Positions 23,690-38,664 of a stretch of 64,000 nucleotides of DNA are shown one piece after another. The position numbers and the translations under genes were made by a program. The notes under the pieces were generated by a model. The model saw only the letters and a program-made list of their open reading frames with translations. It made no database searches and was not told the DNA's origin. The stretch spans positions 5,051,827-5,115,826 of the forward strand of contig OY848928.1 in NCBI GenBank assembly GCA_963693285.1, read 5' to 3'. Source of the stretch: Xestospongia muta (Eukaryota > Porifera > Demospongiae > Haplosclerida > Petrosiidae). Position 1 is the stretch's first letter, and the number at the start of each line of letters is the position of its first letter.

Positions 23690-25973
23690 CTTGCAAAGAA
23701 ACTGAAGCACAATATTGTTAGTAGATATACTAACATAAAGAGAAGCACAGCTCCAATATTACTATGAGGGAATATACGTCCTACAACAAGAAGAACTCCA
23801 ACAATCAAGACAGGTAAAATTAAGAAGAGAAACTGTTTTATAAACCACGTCATCCAAAGAATGCCATTTGTGAGTCCATTCATCTTTAGAGTTTCTCGAA
23901 TACGAGATTCTTTCTCCACTACTAGCTCCTGTAAAATAAAAAGAAATTATAATTGACTAGAGTTCATGGAGGAGGGAGGGAGTGAGGGAAGAAGAGGGAG
24001 GGACCTACTTTGGTGAAAATTCCAACAGACAGAATAAATGAAGCCATAACAAAGAAAGGAAGCAGATATTTTACTTGCACCAAAAACATGTCATCTTCAA
24101 AGAAATCATGAGGCAGTTGCTATAGAAGAATTTCAAAGATTTATAAAACTGATTGCACTTACTCTAACTTCAACAGATGGCAAGTTAGGCCATGACCCAG
24201 TTTTAAACTGAATCAAGGCTTGCCCCACGATATGTTCCAAATGTAGAAATCCTTCATTTAAATAAGCACTAAAATAGTGAAATAAAAAATTCTCATTATA
24301 AAGATCAAATATATCGTTGATTTTATACTTGTCATAGACTCGTGGTCCTGTTGGATAAAATCTTGGGGAACGTAATTGAGTGAACCATTTTTTAGCACCT
24401 GGTAACTCTGTTGGAGTTTCGTGACGTAATCTTAATGTGTACGAGAGATCTGATCCATTGTAGTTATGAAAAACAATACCTGTACCAAATGGACAAATAG
24501 ATATATAGAATAGATGAATGTTATGTGGAATGGACAAATGGATACATGGAATGGATGAATTAATTTTGACATATAGAGAGAACAATAAGAACAATAAGTA
24601 GTAATTCATGAATGGGGATTGTTTGATAACAACTACAAGGTAATGAATAACAAATAGACAATTGTTAATAACAAAGGAAGGAATGTGTAAAGAGCTTCTC
24701 CACTTGTGAATAATTATAATAAAAGTCCAGGAAACAATGAATATTGTTAATGTTGATACCTGATGCTGACTATGGTTGAACTTTCTCACTAGTAATAAAT
24801 ATATGGTATATTATCAGGAAATTAAGGGTTAATTTTTGATGACTAAGATTTTAACTCTGTCTGTCAGTTTTACCATGATGCTTCTCAATTAAGTGATGTA
24901 TGTAAAAAAATTTGTTTAAACCAGATAGTTAAAAATTTCAATGTGCTATTTCCACTAATAAAGGTATTTAAACTGTCAAATGTCAACATGATAAAACAGC
25001 TATTAGCATACATATAGATACTGCAGTCTATGTGAGCTAGTCTTTACCTGCTCCATTGTAGAAACATCCTTTAACACGAGGGTCTTCTTCGTTCATTATA
25101 CGTTCAACAAACTCATCTTCAGTGTTGGTAGCTACAAGATGGCTATCAGATAAGTGAGCTTGTATAATTGATGCCAATTGGCTGGCTAATATCAGAGACA
25201 AAGAAGGAAAATTGACATTATTTCTTGCAGGCACACATATAATATGGTAGCATAAATATTTACAGAGAAGCAAATTAGAGTTATACCATATTGATATTAA
25301 TGAAATGTCTATACAATAGTTGATTTATTATATAATAGTGTAATTAGTACAAAGGTTGAACAATTAACTTAAGTATTAGCAAGGGACTAGAATAAACAAT
25401 ACAGATGGTGTCCTTAAATTTAGAGTCTTCTTTTTTGAGAAGCTCCACTACATTGCTGAGCAGTAAATAATGTATCATTAAGTATTGTACTGGGAACACT
25501 TACTGTCTGAGTTATTAGGAGTATAATATATAGTGTAATTGCCAGTGTACGGTACAATGAGTTGATCTGGTTCAAATGTTACAAAGCATTGCTTTTTTGA
25601 CTTAAACACAGGAGTTAAATGTCTGAAATATGAATGTATGAGAGGTCAAGTAAAATGACAAAAGACAGAATGATGTACCTTACTGCAATGACTATACATA
25701 TTAATAACAATGGCAGTAGAAGTTCTATAATAGTAATGATAGGATGACGAATCTGGAATAGAGAATGTAGAGTTGATCATACAATACACGTATATAAAAT
25801 TTTGAGAGGTTTAAGTAAAAATGAGAGATTTTTCAGCTGTATGCAAGCTTAATTTCAAATCTCAGCCCCACCCTTTTCAACTAGTAACTCCCACTCGTAT
25901 CTCACTTTACCTGTAGCATAAAGTTCTTCTTCAGTACCAACCAGATTTGGTAAGCTCTCAAATATTTCGCCAT
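11959..25973 (-). CDS. ABCA3-like lipid transporter, copy B (frame break in NBD1 exon)
   Basis: A complete ABCA3-like gene structure in inverted orientation to copy A. Exons: 25911-25973 (start ATG 25973), 25679-25752, 25504-25622, 25048-25185, 24329-24479, 24163-24268, 24009-24119, 23690-23928, about 23512-23604, 23257-23457, 23052-23163, 22792-22947, 22453-22744 (NBD1 Walker A), 22163-22281 (LSGGYKRKL), 21975-22121 ([10 protein letters not shown]), 21763-21849, 21528-21709, 21263-21359, 21086-21214, 20863-20949, 20143-20758 (long Ser/Pro-rich linker), 16581-16855, 16298-16459, 16051-16118, 15852-15978, 15091-15705, 14795-15034, 13497-14665, 13240-13446, 12841-13014, 12699-12791, 12097-12653, 11959-12015. 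NBD2 has GYNGAGKST and [10 protein letters not shown]. Compared with copy A, the NBD1 exon has one extra G near 22458, which gives a TAA at about 22454 and shifts the frame. Either the gene is inactive or the base is an error. A 3.3 kb intron holds three other genes. Both ends and all key motifs are otherwise intact. Confidence 0.9.
13041..13072. repeat. (CT)n microsatellite in an ABCA copy B intron
   Basis: CT units on the plus strand (GA in the sense of the gene) directly abut the left end of the inverted-repeat element at 13074. Confidence 0.85.
13074..13228. mobile_element. MITE-like element, 155 bp, 22-bp terminal inverted repeats, TA target duplication
   Basis: The left end TGGGGCGCTGTTTG(T)GTCAAAA (13074-13095) and the right end (13207-13228) are reverse complements over 22 bases with one mismatch. 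Both ends are flanked by TA (13072-13073 and 13229-13230), as expected for a Tc1/mariner-type TA duplication. The interior is AT-rich and non-coding. The element sits in a copy B intron between the exons at 13240 and 13014, inside a CT tract. Classification as a mariner-derived MITE is inference; no transposase is present. Confidence 0.85.
15718..15839. repeat. 60-bp direct tandem duplication in an ABCA copy B intron
   Basis: The segment starting TATAGGATTGGAAATATCAG occurs twice head to tail with essentially no differences, in the intron between the exons 15852-15978 and 15091-15705. Near-identity implies a recent slip or duplication. Confidence 0.93.
16856..17261. other. Distal part of the ABCA copy B host intron
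   Basis: AT-rich sequence between the TMD2 exon of ABCA copy B and the stop codon of the first nested gene. It serves both as ABCA intron and as 3' UTR of the nested gene. A TTTATT near 17177 (AATAAA on the minus strand) could be the nested gene's polyadenylation signal. No other feature seen. Confidence 0.5.
17262..17931 (-). CDS. Secreted cysteine-rich protein, FGF-binding-protein-like, nested copy 1
   Basis: Two exons (17592-17931 and 17262-17410, phase 1 intron) encode 162 residues; exon lengths sum to a multiple of three. The start at 17931 is a double Met followed by a strong hydrophobic signal peptide ([15 protein letters not shown]). The mature part has [13 protein letters not shown], a Cx[16 protein letters not shown], a helix-like YSQLAEFV, and three later cysteines ending [12 protein letters not shown]. 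The order SC-[FY]-x-G-x-P-x-x-C, then FY-x-x-[IVL]A, then two spaced Cys, resembles vertebrate FGF-binding proteins as I recall them. That assignment is tentative. The gene lies wholly inside an ABCA copy B intron, on the same strand. (CCAT)-type repeats occupy its own intron. Confidence 0.85.
17932..18352. promoter_or_regulatory. Shared upstream region of nested copies 1 (-) and 2 (+)
   Basis: 420 bases between the divergent start codons of two paralogous secreted-protein genes. Any promoter for both must lie here. I see no long ORF and no clear TATA element I would defend. The near-repeated segments CACACCTCCTTG and CCACCTCTTTATAATATGAG are present but their role is unknown. Confidence 0.45.
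18353..18913 (+). CDS. Secreted cysteine-rich protein, FGF-binding-protein-like, nested copy 2
   Basis: Exons 18353-18668 and 18771-18913 (phase 1 intron) encode 152 residues. The signal peptide is around [15 protein letters not shown]. The mature chain has [12 protein letters not shown], a CEC pair, [24 protein letters not shown], then HAC, TAC and LQC cysteines, ending HTEL. This is the closest of the three to the FGFBP pattern (GNPxxC followed by an aromatic-K-x-[IV]A helix). It is transcribed opposite to its host gene ABCA copy B. The single intron falls at the same place and phase as in copies 1 and 3. If read through without splicing, the open frame continues to 18913, so a retained-intron form of about 186 residues is also possible. 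Confidence 0.86.
   Translation: MTYSSASFCLFILLSFTVSSLAHLKSYATSEIESEFKTKGGSHCEYMEVHDADHSAAALLISCECGSRSAGTLKYSCLYLGNPDICPQYEENRILFYKEIADVFESKFKKRVKYKCTAGIKELINLMINPILCLFPFHTDHEPHACILDEIDASEHTTACKGYPVLMKKRLNEGDNPLQCSGHTEL
19070..19786 (-). CDS. Secreted cysteine-rich protein, FGF-binding-protein-like, nested copy 3
   Basis: Exons 19456-19786 and 19070-19248 (phase 1 intron) encode 169 residues. A hydrophobic signal segment ([19 protein letters not shown]) precedes [13 protein letters not shown], a CTC pair, [21 protein letters not shown], then HGC, RVC and SHC. The C-terminus is basic ([12 protein letters not shown]), which copies 1 and 2 lack and which could bind heparan-like polymers; that is inference. 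It is convergent with copy 2: the stops are about 160 bases apart. It lies in the same ABCA copy B intron. Confidence 0.86.
19787..20142. other. Proximal part of the ABCA copy B host intron
   Basis: Between the start of nested copy 3 and the donor of the ABCA linker exon (20143). It should hold the promoter of nested copy 3. No ORF or repeat of note. Confidence 0.45.
20768..20850. repeat. (GAAT/GGAT)n tetranucleotide repeat in ABCA copy B intron
   Basis: GAATGGATGAATGGATAGATG units fill most of the intron between the exons 20863-20949 and 20143-20758. Confidence 0.8.
20953..20986. repeat. (GA)n, sense-strand CT tract before an ABCA copy B acceptor
   Basis: In the sense of the gene this reads CTCTCTCT...CGCTCTAG directly upstream of the exon beginning at 20949. 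Confidence 0.85.
22288..22694 (-). other. ABCA copy B side of a near-identical tract shared with copy A
   Basis: From about 22694 down to 22290 the reverse complement matches copy A 3468-3875 almost base for base: five substitutions and one insertion over roughly 245 coding bases, then a closely matching intron. Flanking exons are clearly diverged in protein sequence. This looks like a gene conversion tract. Confidence 0.85.
23642..23687. repeat. (CT)n microsatellite just after an ABCA copy B donor
   Basis: In the sense of the gene the donor GTAGAGAGAG continues as (GA)n for about 46 bases. Confidence 0.88.
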
Positions 25974-26405
25974 AACTATTGTCTGATGCTCTTCAAATAA
26001 CTGAGCCTTCCGAATGGACTGTATCTAGCCAACACACACTCAACGTCATTAGGCTAATACCATTAATAATATTCATGATACCACCAACAAACTTTAATAA
26101 CATTCACAGCGAGTTGCTTCGTAATTGTTCTCTGGAGGGAAAGTTTTGTTTATAGCAACAAAACTGGTATATTGTAATGTCAACACATTTTTTCTAACAT
26201 TCTTTAATTCTACACATTAAAAAAGGCATGACAATGAGATTTATTTGAACTCAAACAATAAACAACGTTTCCTCTTCACTTCAAAACAAAAACGTAGCCG
26301 CTGGTCATTTTGACAATGGGATGTATTTATTTTTATTAACAAAAGAGACAATAATTATAATAAAATGATAAAATTCATAAAATATTAAAGTCTCAATGTT
26401 ATATT
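25974..26405. promoter_or_regulatory. Upstream region of ABCA copy B and 3' region of SRRT
   Basis: 430 bases between the ABCA copy B start and the SRRT stop, both on the minus strand. Near 26329-26337 TTTATT elements give AATAAA on the minus strand, suitable for SRRT polyadenylation. ABCA copy B promoter elements must lie near 25980-26300. No further gene seen. Confidence 0.5.
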
Positions 26406-31004
<4,599 letters not shown>

Positions 31005-31164
31005 TTTTTATAGCACATGGAATAACACGTGAGTCTGAATATACGGATTAGTATTTTCGTATAAATTTCAGAGTGCTTCCGTATACTACTGTAATCTTTA
31101 TTATGCAGATTTACTGAGAGATGCCACCACGTGGGGAGGAAGGGCTACTGTATGACAAGGCAAA
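31005..31164. promoter_or_regulatory. Divergent promoter region between SRRT and RAB6
   Basis: Only 160 bases separate the two start codons, which point away from each other, so both 5' UTRs and core promoters share this stretch. I see no TATA box I would defend. ACACGTGA (31025-31032) contains an E-box-like CACGTG and CCACGTGG recurs near 31128. Confidence 0.65.
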
Positions 31165-32444
<1,280 letters not shown>

Positions 32445-32668
32445 TGTATTAATTATATGTTTATATTAAATAATTATTCAAAATCCTTGCTATTATCATT
32501 ATTTGTAAAGAAGGTGCGTGCCCACTAACCTTAATACACTAGCAATAGCAAGCCACACCCTCTAAAGCATGGGACATAAAATGCATTATGATTACTACTT
32601 AAAATTTATAACAAGAATTCAATCAAAAAAAGTTAGAAATGTCTAATTTCACTAATAAAGTTCTTCCT
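32445..32668. other. Shared 3' region of RAB6 (+) and the SDR gene (-)
   Basis: 225 bases between facing stop codons. It is AT-rich, with no exon and no clear repeat. 3' UTRs of both genes must end here or overlap. Confidence 0.6.
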
Positions 32669-34431
32669 CTAATCTTTCTTTTCTGGTCGCCCTTTAAAGG
32701 TACTCATTACAGTTGGAATACCAAAAACCTTTGCTAACTCTAAGCCAGCTTTCTTTGGTACAAACCTGCATTATAAAATTAAGCAGTGACTTCATGTACA
32801 AGACTGTACTATTAAAACAAAGAGTCATTTGTTGCTTACGACTTTATGAAATATGTGATATAGAGAAATCTTGGCATCATCAGCACTGTCTGGTTTGAAT
32901 GGTATGCATCCATGATCTTGTTAACAGCATATTCGGGAGATAATATAGGTAACAATAGTGGAACTCTGATGAATAGATGGATAAATGAACAGAGTAATGG
33001 AACAATATCTCAAACCTTGATTTAACTCCATCAAACATTCCAGTATTAATGAAAAATGGACATACACAAGTGGTGTTTACTCCAGTACATCCCAGCAAAT
33101 CAAGCTCCATGGTTAAAGACTCGTTTATTCCAACAGCACCAAATTTTGAAGCACAATAATCAATTAGCCCAGAAACTCCAAACAATCCAGCACTGGATGC
33201 AATAGTAATGATATGACCATGATTTTTAGATATCATATCAGGAAGAAAGGATTTGATAGTCTAATAGAGAAAAAGAGAGAGATGTACGTGAAATAAGTGA
33301 GAGACAAAGAAGACTAGTGCTTCAGACATACCCAAAAATGGGCCATAGTGTTGACCTGCAGTGTCTTTTCAATCATGTTGTCAGAACACTCAAGTAATTT
33401 TTTACCAGTCACTATACCAGCATTGTTGATTAGAACAGTAACATTACCTATATCTTGTTTAACCTATAGAATAACAGGTTATCCTCCATTAATTCACCAT
33501 CATTGATGTCAGAATAATATCCATCATTATAAACCATTCATTCATCTTACTTACTCTTGCTGCAGTTTGATAGATCTGATCTCTATCACTCAAATCACAA
33601 GTGAATGCAGTTGCTCTACCACCTTGGCTTCTTATTTCCTCACACACAGCATTGTTAGCTTCAGAATTAACATCCCATAATACAACCTAATAAAGGAAAC
33701 CTCTCGTTACATTTGTCCATTATCACATCCAATCATGAGTTCAATCACCCACTCAAGCCAAACACAACCCTACGATTAAAAGATGGAAGGGTCTGGAGAA
33801 TTGTAATAAAGTACCTTGTTCTGTAAAAACAATCTGTGGGACTAAAAATTTGATAACGTAATGTGACACTTGAAACAGGAAGATGAAATTCAATAAATTA
33901 AAGAGATTAAAGTAGTAAAAGGATTGACTACTGTCTAAAAGAAGAGCAAGCTACTACAATTGGGATATTGACTTAGCACTTTGAGATAACAACGTTATAA
34001 CTCTTTCGTGAACTATTGTTATGATAATATGTAGATGTTATCATCAAAACATTTAATTTGTGATGTGTTGCAATTTGATTGACACAAAATATTTCATGCA
34101 TGCAGAATAAGTTCCTCTCTTACGATTTCCCAGATCCTTGCCTGTCCAATGTTCAATCATAGGGGTTGGGTCTGGCTTGTGAGACTACCCTCTATTCCAT
34201 CCATCTATTTGTCCATACTAATGCTCCAAGTTCAGCAAATCTTAATGACATGAGTCGGCCGATGCCACTACCAGCTCCTGTCACTAAAACCACCTCATTT
34301 CGTACATCCTTCTTCTGGACAGGAAGGAATACTTTGACCACACCTACTAGTGTGTACCACAAAAACTTAAACAGAGCTACCAAAAATTCACTCAGGAAGG
34401 CACCCACTCTGCTAACTGTTACTGAAGGCAT
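32669..34431 (-). CDS. SDR16C-type short-chain dehydrogenase/reductase
   Basis: Membrane-anchored NAD(P)-dependent oxidoreductase of the SDR16C group, whose known members act on retinoids or steroids; the substrate here is unknown. Six exons: 34219-34431, 33555-33686, 33332-33463, 33016-33260, 32840-32965, 32669-32765, giving 314 residues with consistent phases. An N-terminal hydrophobic segment ([18 protein letters not shown]) is the likely ER or lipid-droplet anchor. Next come [13 protein letters not shown] (cofactor site), [18 protein letters not shown], the ITIASSAG serine and YCASKFG (catalytic Tyr and Lys). The C-terminal [20 protein letters not shown] and [11 protein letters not shown] match the SDR16C tail (RDH10, SDR16C5, HSD17B11 relatives). 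It shares an upstream region with YTHDF. Confidence 0.93.
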
Positions 34432-35333
34432 TCTCAGTAACAGTACACAGATAATAACTATTATATTTTTATTTTAAAATTATTTGACGTAATTAGGTTA
34501 GATTAATTACGGTATGACCTGAGGGCACGTGGTATTTGTGGTGGTTACTAGAAGAAGAGTTGAACAAAGCTGTCAAACTACTTTTGTTCGGTTATAAGAC
34601 AGCTTTTAACTATTGAAAATTTCGTTAAAAGTGTGTGATCAGTGAAAAAGAAGACTGGAGCTGGTCAATAAACAGGTGATTGCCCACCATTTTGTAGTTT
34701 TGTCACTTCCGCCCTTTCAACCCCTTTTTGGTCTGATCAATGTATATATTATCTATGTTATAACACTTTTTATTATGTAGTTTGGCTATGTGGCAATAGT
34801 AAAATAGAAAGTAAATAACATGTATGAGTTAGTTTGAATCAGAGTTTAAATAGAAAAGCCAAGATGAATCATCATAGTATACTAGAATATCCAAGAGAAT
34901 ACTGAGTATTCACTTCCTGTATAATCTTTCATGGATTCATTAGGTCAGGGAAATTGAATTCTTCACTTGCTATTACTGGCCAGCTTCAACCAAGACCAAA
35001 TCATTTAATTATTCATTACACTAAATTGTGTTTAGTATTATTAACTATCTGTTTGCTTTGCTTAAAGACTATATATAGGATGAGAAACAAAGAATGACAT
35101 TTAGGCTGACTTTAACAACTTTAATTTGTTTAATTGTGGTAAACAACATTGTTTTCTTAAGTCACCATGACAAACCCACATAAGAGCCTTACACCATACC
35201 CCTAGTATTAGTAATGTCAGTATAGTTGTCTGATCAGTATAGCAATAAGATGAATATGAAACAGAGAAGATTTCATAATGTTTTTATTTATTTCAGACTT
35301 TCATCCAAGTTATAAAGATTGAGAGAATTACTA
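34432..35333. promoter_or_regulatory. Divergent promoter of the SDR gene and YTHDF, with YTHDF 5' UTR
   Basis: The SDR gene starts leftward at 34431. YTHDF transcription probably begins around 34550-34670. A donor-like CAG|GTGATTG at about 34675 and an acceptor TTTCAG at 35296 would make a 5' UTR intron before the ATG at 35334; this is inferred from splice motifs only. No coding signal otherwise. Confidence 0.5.
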
Positions 35334-35365
35334 ATGTCATCTGAACAAGTATGTTAAATAAACAT

Positions 35366-35407
<42 letters not shown>

Positions 35408-37038
35408 GTTACACAACATGAAAGTATTTTCACTTGGACTTTGATGCTGTGGAACATTTGAAGGAGTTAATTTAGCCACCTGCATATGACCTCTCAAGAT
35501 ATCATAGAATATTTCTAAGTTAGTTAGTGCCGTATAAAAATTATAACTAAGACAAGTCAAAAATAGACTCAGAAATGTTAGTGTTAATGGTGGTACGTTA
35601 CTTTATCTTAAGTGGTATGTTGATGTTAGCAATTTACATACTAATGTGTTTGTATCATTGGTCTAGTAGAGATTATAGAGGTAGTTCCAGACTAGTCAGC
35701 CTGTTACATAGGAAAATAGTAATTACTAATTACTTAACACATATATTAGACATTAGTATTGATCTGATGTATATATATATATAGGACTTTGATGATCAAA
35801 TATTGATACAAACAGTTTAAGACCAATGAATATCACTGTGTTTTCTAGTCATAATTTTGCAAAGGACACTATTGAGATGCTTTGTGCTATTTTGCTACTT
35901 CCAACAACTCGATTAATTCTGGGAAAATCCCTTACATCACTAATTAAATTGGTGCTTTGAATGTAATATGAAAAAGAATCCAAAAGATTTGTTCCCAATG
36001 CTCATTGATGTTACCTCTTTCCTTATTTGTGAAATAATTATAGATATTTGATAGTTCAAAACAGATTGCAAAATATCAGAACTGACTCTTATTGCAAAAA
36101 GTGGTATCAGTATGTTAGTCCTCCTAGATATTAGTCAATGACATTATTTACAAGCAAATCTCAGGAAATGGAAACGTTGTTTACTTTTAGAAAAATGTTT
36201 TGAGGATGCTAAGATCATTTACAGCTTTATAGTTACTATGACAACGTGGCATTTGATTGAAACATGCTGAAGCCATCTTTGTGCTCGTCTTGCACTTTAT
36301 ATTATTGTACATATTTGAGTATGTGTATGTGGTTAGTTCTGGTAAGTCACTCAGATTTCCCAGGAAAAACATGAGCAAACTCTTCTTCCTGTTTCTTTTG
36401 GGACTTTAACTCTTCTATGATATTTCTAAGAAAACAATTTAAATTAAAGTTTAGAACCACCCAAGATGTTTAATCATATTTTATTAGTCAACTGTTTGTG
36501 TGTCACTATGGTCTTACATAATGTTGTAATGACTTTATATATAATTGGAATATTGTTGTCCTAATTGACAAAGTCTATTATATCTCTAACTGTGTATGTA
36601 CTACTAATTTAGCTAGGAAGCTTACAATGAACTAAATTTTGTTATTTTAGTTCAAAATTGACTGGTTATCATTAAAAAATATAACGACAATAATTGTATT
36701 GGTATTATAGTGACAATTGAGAATTTTATTGAACTATACAAATGAAAACCCTTACTATATATTCCCACTGTATTGTACCTCTTAAATTAACGTCTTAAAA
36801 TTCTTATCATTTCTTTTTATAGCAAGGATCAGGAGGAGGTCAGACTGGTAAGTCCTTACTTATTAACTTAATAACATCTACATTAATTATCCATTGTTAC
36901 TATAATAATCTACAATTGTTATAGTCTCTATATGTGTGTTATTAGGCTCTAATGGGGAGAGTCTACTGACCTCATCTGTACCTCATTCAGCAGCAAATGG
37001 ACCAATATCAGTAAGAACTATGACAATTAATCAAATCA

Positions 37039-37136
<98 letters not shown>

Positions 37137-38664
37137 GTTTTCGTTCTTTCTCTCTATTTTACGCACACATACACACAACTAGAATATCCAAGTTGCATCG
37201 TCAACAGAAGACAAACATGACACTTTTTCCACTACTTTCCCAATAAGTTTGACCTCAACAGTATCTACAGATGACCTTATGAATCCTATATCCTATACAA
37301 CTCCTGGTATTGGTCCAACCAGTGCTGGACTGGGACTCCCGACTTATTCACCCTTCAATTCTGCACCAGATGGTTCATGGACACCAACATATGATCCAAT
37401 ACTTGGTGGATTTGGGTATACAGGTGCTAGTATTCTAGCCCCTCAACTACAGAGTCAGTTTTTCTTTCCTAGTACTGATATTGGTGTTTGGAGTCAAGAC
37501 CCTTTCAACAGTTGGTTGATCAGTAGTACACCTGTCCCACTGGACCAGACTCAAATTGCTGCAGGTACTGGTCTTGGCCTTGACGGTAGTACTCTTGGTA
37601 CAACTCTTGACCCAATGGGATCAATCGGACAATCTTTTAGTGGAATGTCTTTGAATGGTTCACTGCACAGTCTAGTACCAGCACTGAACGCGCCCACAAT
37701 TATCCCAGGAACACCTGACACTGTTGGAGCTGTAGCAATTTCTCCAGCTATTATTCCTCCTCAACCAGAGAAACCCAAGACATGGGCAGCCATTGCAAGC
37801 CAACCAGCCAAACCTAAACTTGTGCCTCCTAAACCTCTTGCTCCTTCTAATGAAACAGAAAATGACAAGAAGATACAAGGACAATTTCCTCGTGGAAATC
37901 AATCAGGACCTATAACTGCTGCATTTGTGACAGGAGCAGGAAATGCACAAGCTGGGCGTGGTCCTAGAAAAAATGGCACAAAACCTGCTACAACAACAAC
38001 AACAACTACTGGAACCAGTAAGGGTGTTCCTGATGTTGTAAGTAAACTTCAATCGGAGAACAATTACAATCCATCGGAGTTGACTTTGAACTTGAACAAT
38101 GCCCGCTATTTTGTCATTAAAAGTTACGCAGAGGACGATGTTCATCGATCTATAAAGTATAATGTTTGGTGTAGTACTGATCATGGGAACCGTCGATTAG
38201 ATAATGCTTTTCGTGAACAAAAAGCCAAAGGCGGTGCAGTGTATTTGTTTTTCAGTGTGAATGGCAGTGGACATTTTTGTGGTGTAGCTCAAATGATGTC
38301 GGAGGTTGAACTAAATACAGAAGTGGGAATTTGGACGCAAGACAAATGGAAAGGACGTTTTGATGTGAAATGGATTTACGTCAAAGATGTACCCAATAAT
38401 CAACTGCGACATATTCGGTTGGAGAACAATGAGAACAAACCAGTTACTAATTCAAGAGATACCCAAGAAGTCCCCCCAGAAAAAGGCAAAATGGTAATAA
38501 AAGTGATCCACCAGTATCAACATACAACTTCTATTTTTGATGACTTTGAACATTATGAAAAGAGACAGGAAGAAGATACAGCTTCTACAACGACCACACC
38601 CACTAGTACCAGCACCACTATTAGTGGAACTTCTAAAAAGGTACATTTTAATACTGAGCACTAG
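35334..38664 (+). CDS. YTHDF: YTH-domain m6A reader of the YTHDF family
   Basis: Cytoplasmic reader that binds N6-methyladenosine in mRNA and affects its decay and translation. Four coding exons: 35334-35348, 36823-36847, 36946-37010, 37183-38664, giving 528 residues; total length is a multiple of three. The start reads MSSEQ, like vertebrate YTHDF N-termini. A long low-complexity Gly/Pro/Ser/Thr/Gln region follows, with the conserved [16 protein letters not shown] motif. The YTH domain occupies roughly residues 300-480: [77 protein letters not shown] and NSRDTQEV. The three cage tryptophans (in VWCST, IWTQ and DKW) are all present. The tail [15 protein letters not shown] matches the family. 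One gene where vertebrates have three. Confidence 0.95.
35349..36822. other. First coding intron of YTHDF
   Basis: A 1.5 kb intron, long for this window. It contains a (GT)n run at 35371-35402 and AT-rich unique sequence. Short open frames on both strands lack splice or codon support. It may hold regulatory sites, but I see none by eye. Confidence 0.5.
37040..37136 (+). repeat. (CT)n microsatellite upstream of the last YTHDF acceptor
   Basis: About 45 CT units, slightly interrupted near the end, then 46 bases to the acceptor at 37182. Confidence 0.9.

Noticed and set aside
11959..25973. Possibility that copy B is two half-size ABC genes split at 16856-20142
   Set aside because: Phase 1 ends match across the gap (EVIS plus D-TNYSRK) and each half lacks its own start or stop there, so one gene with a long intron is simpler. 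Transcripts would settle it.
35575..35784. 69-residue hydrophobic open frame inside the YTHDF intron
   Set aside because: Lies in an intron and has no conserved features.
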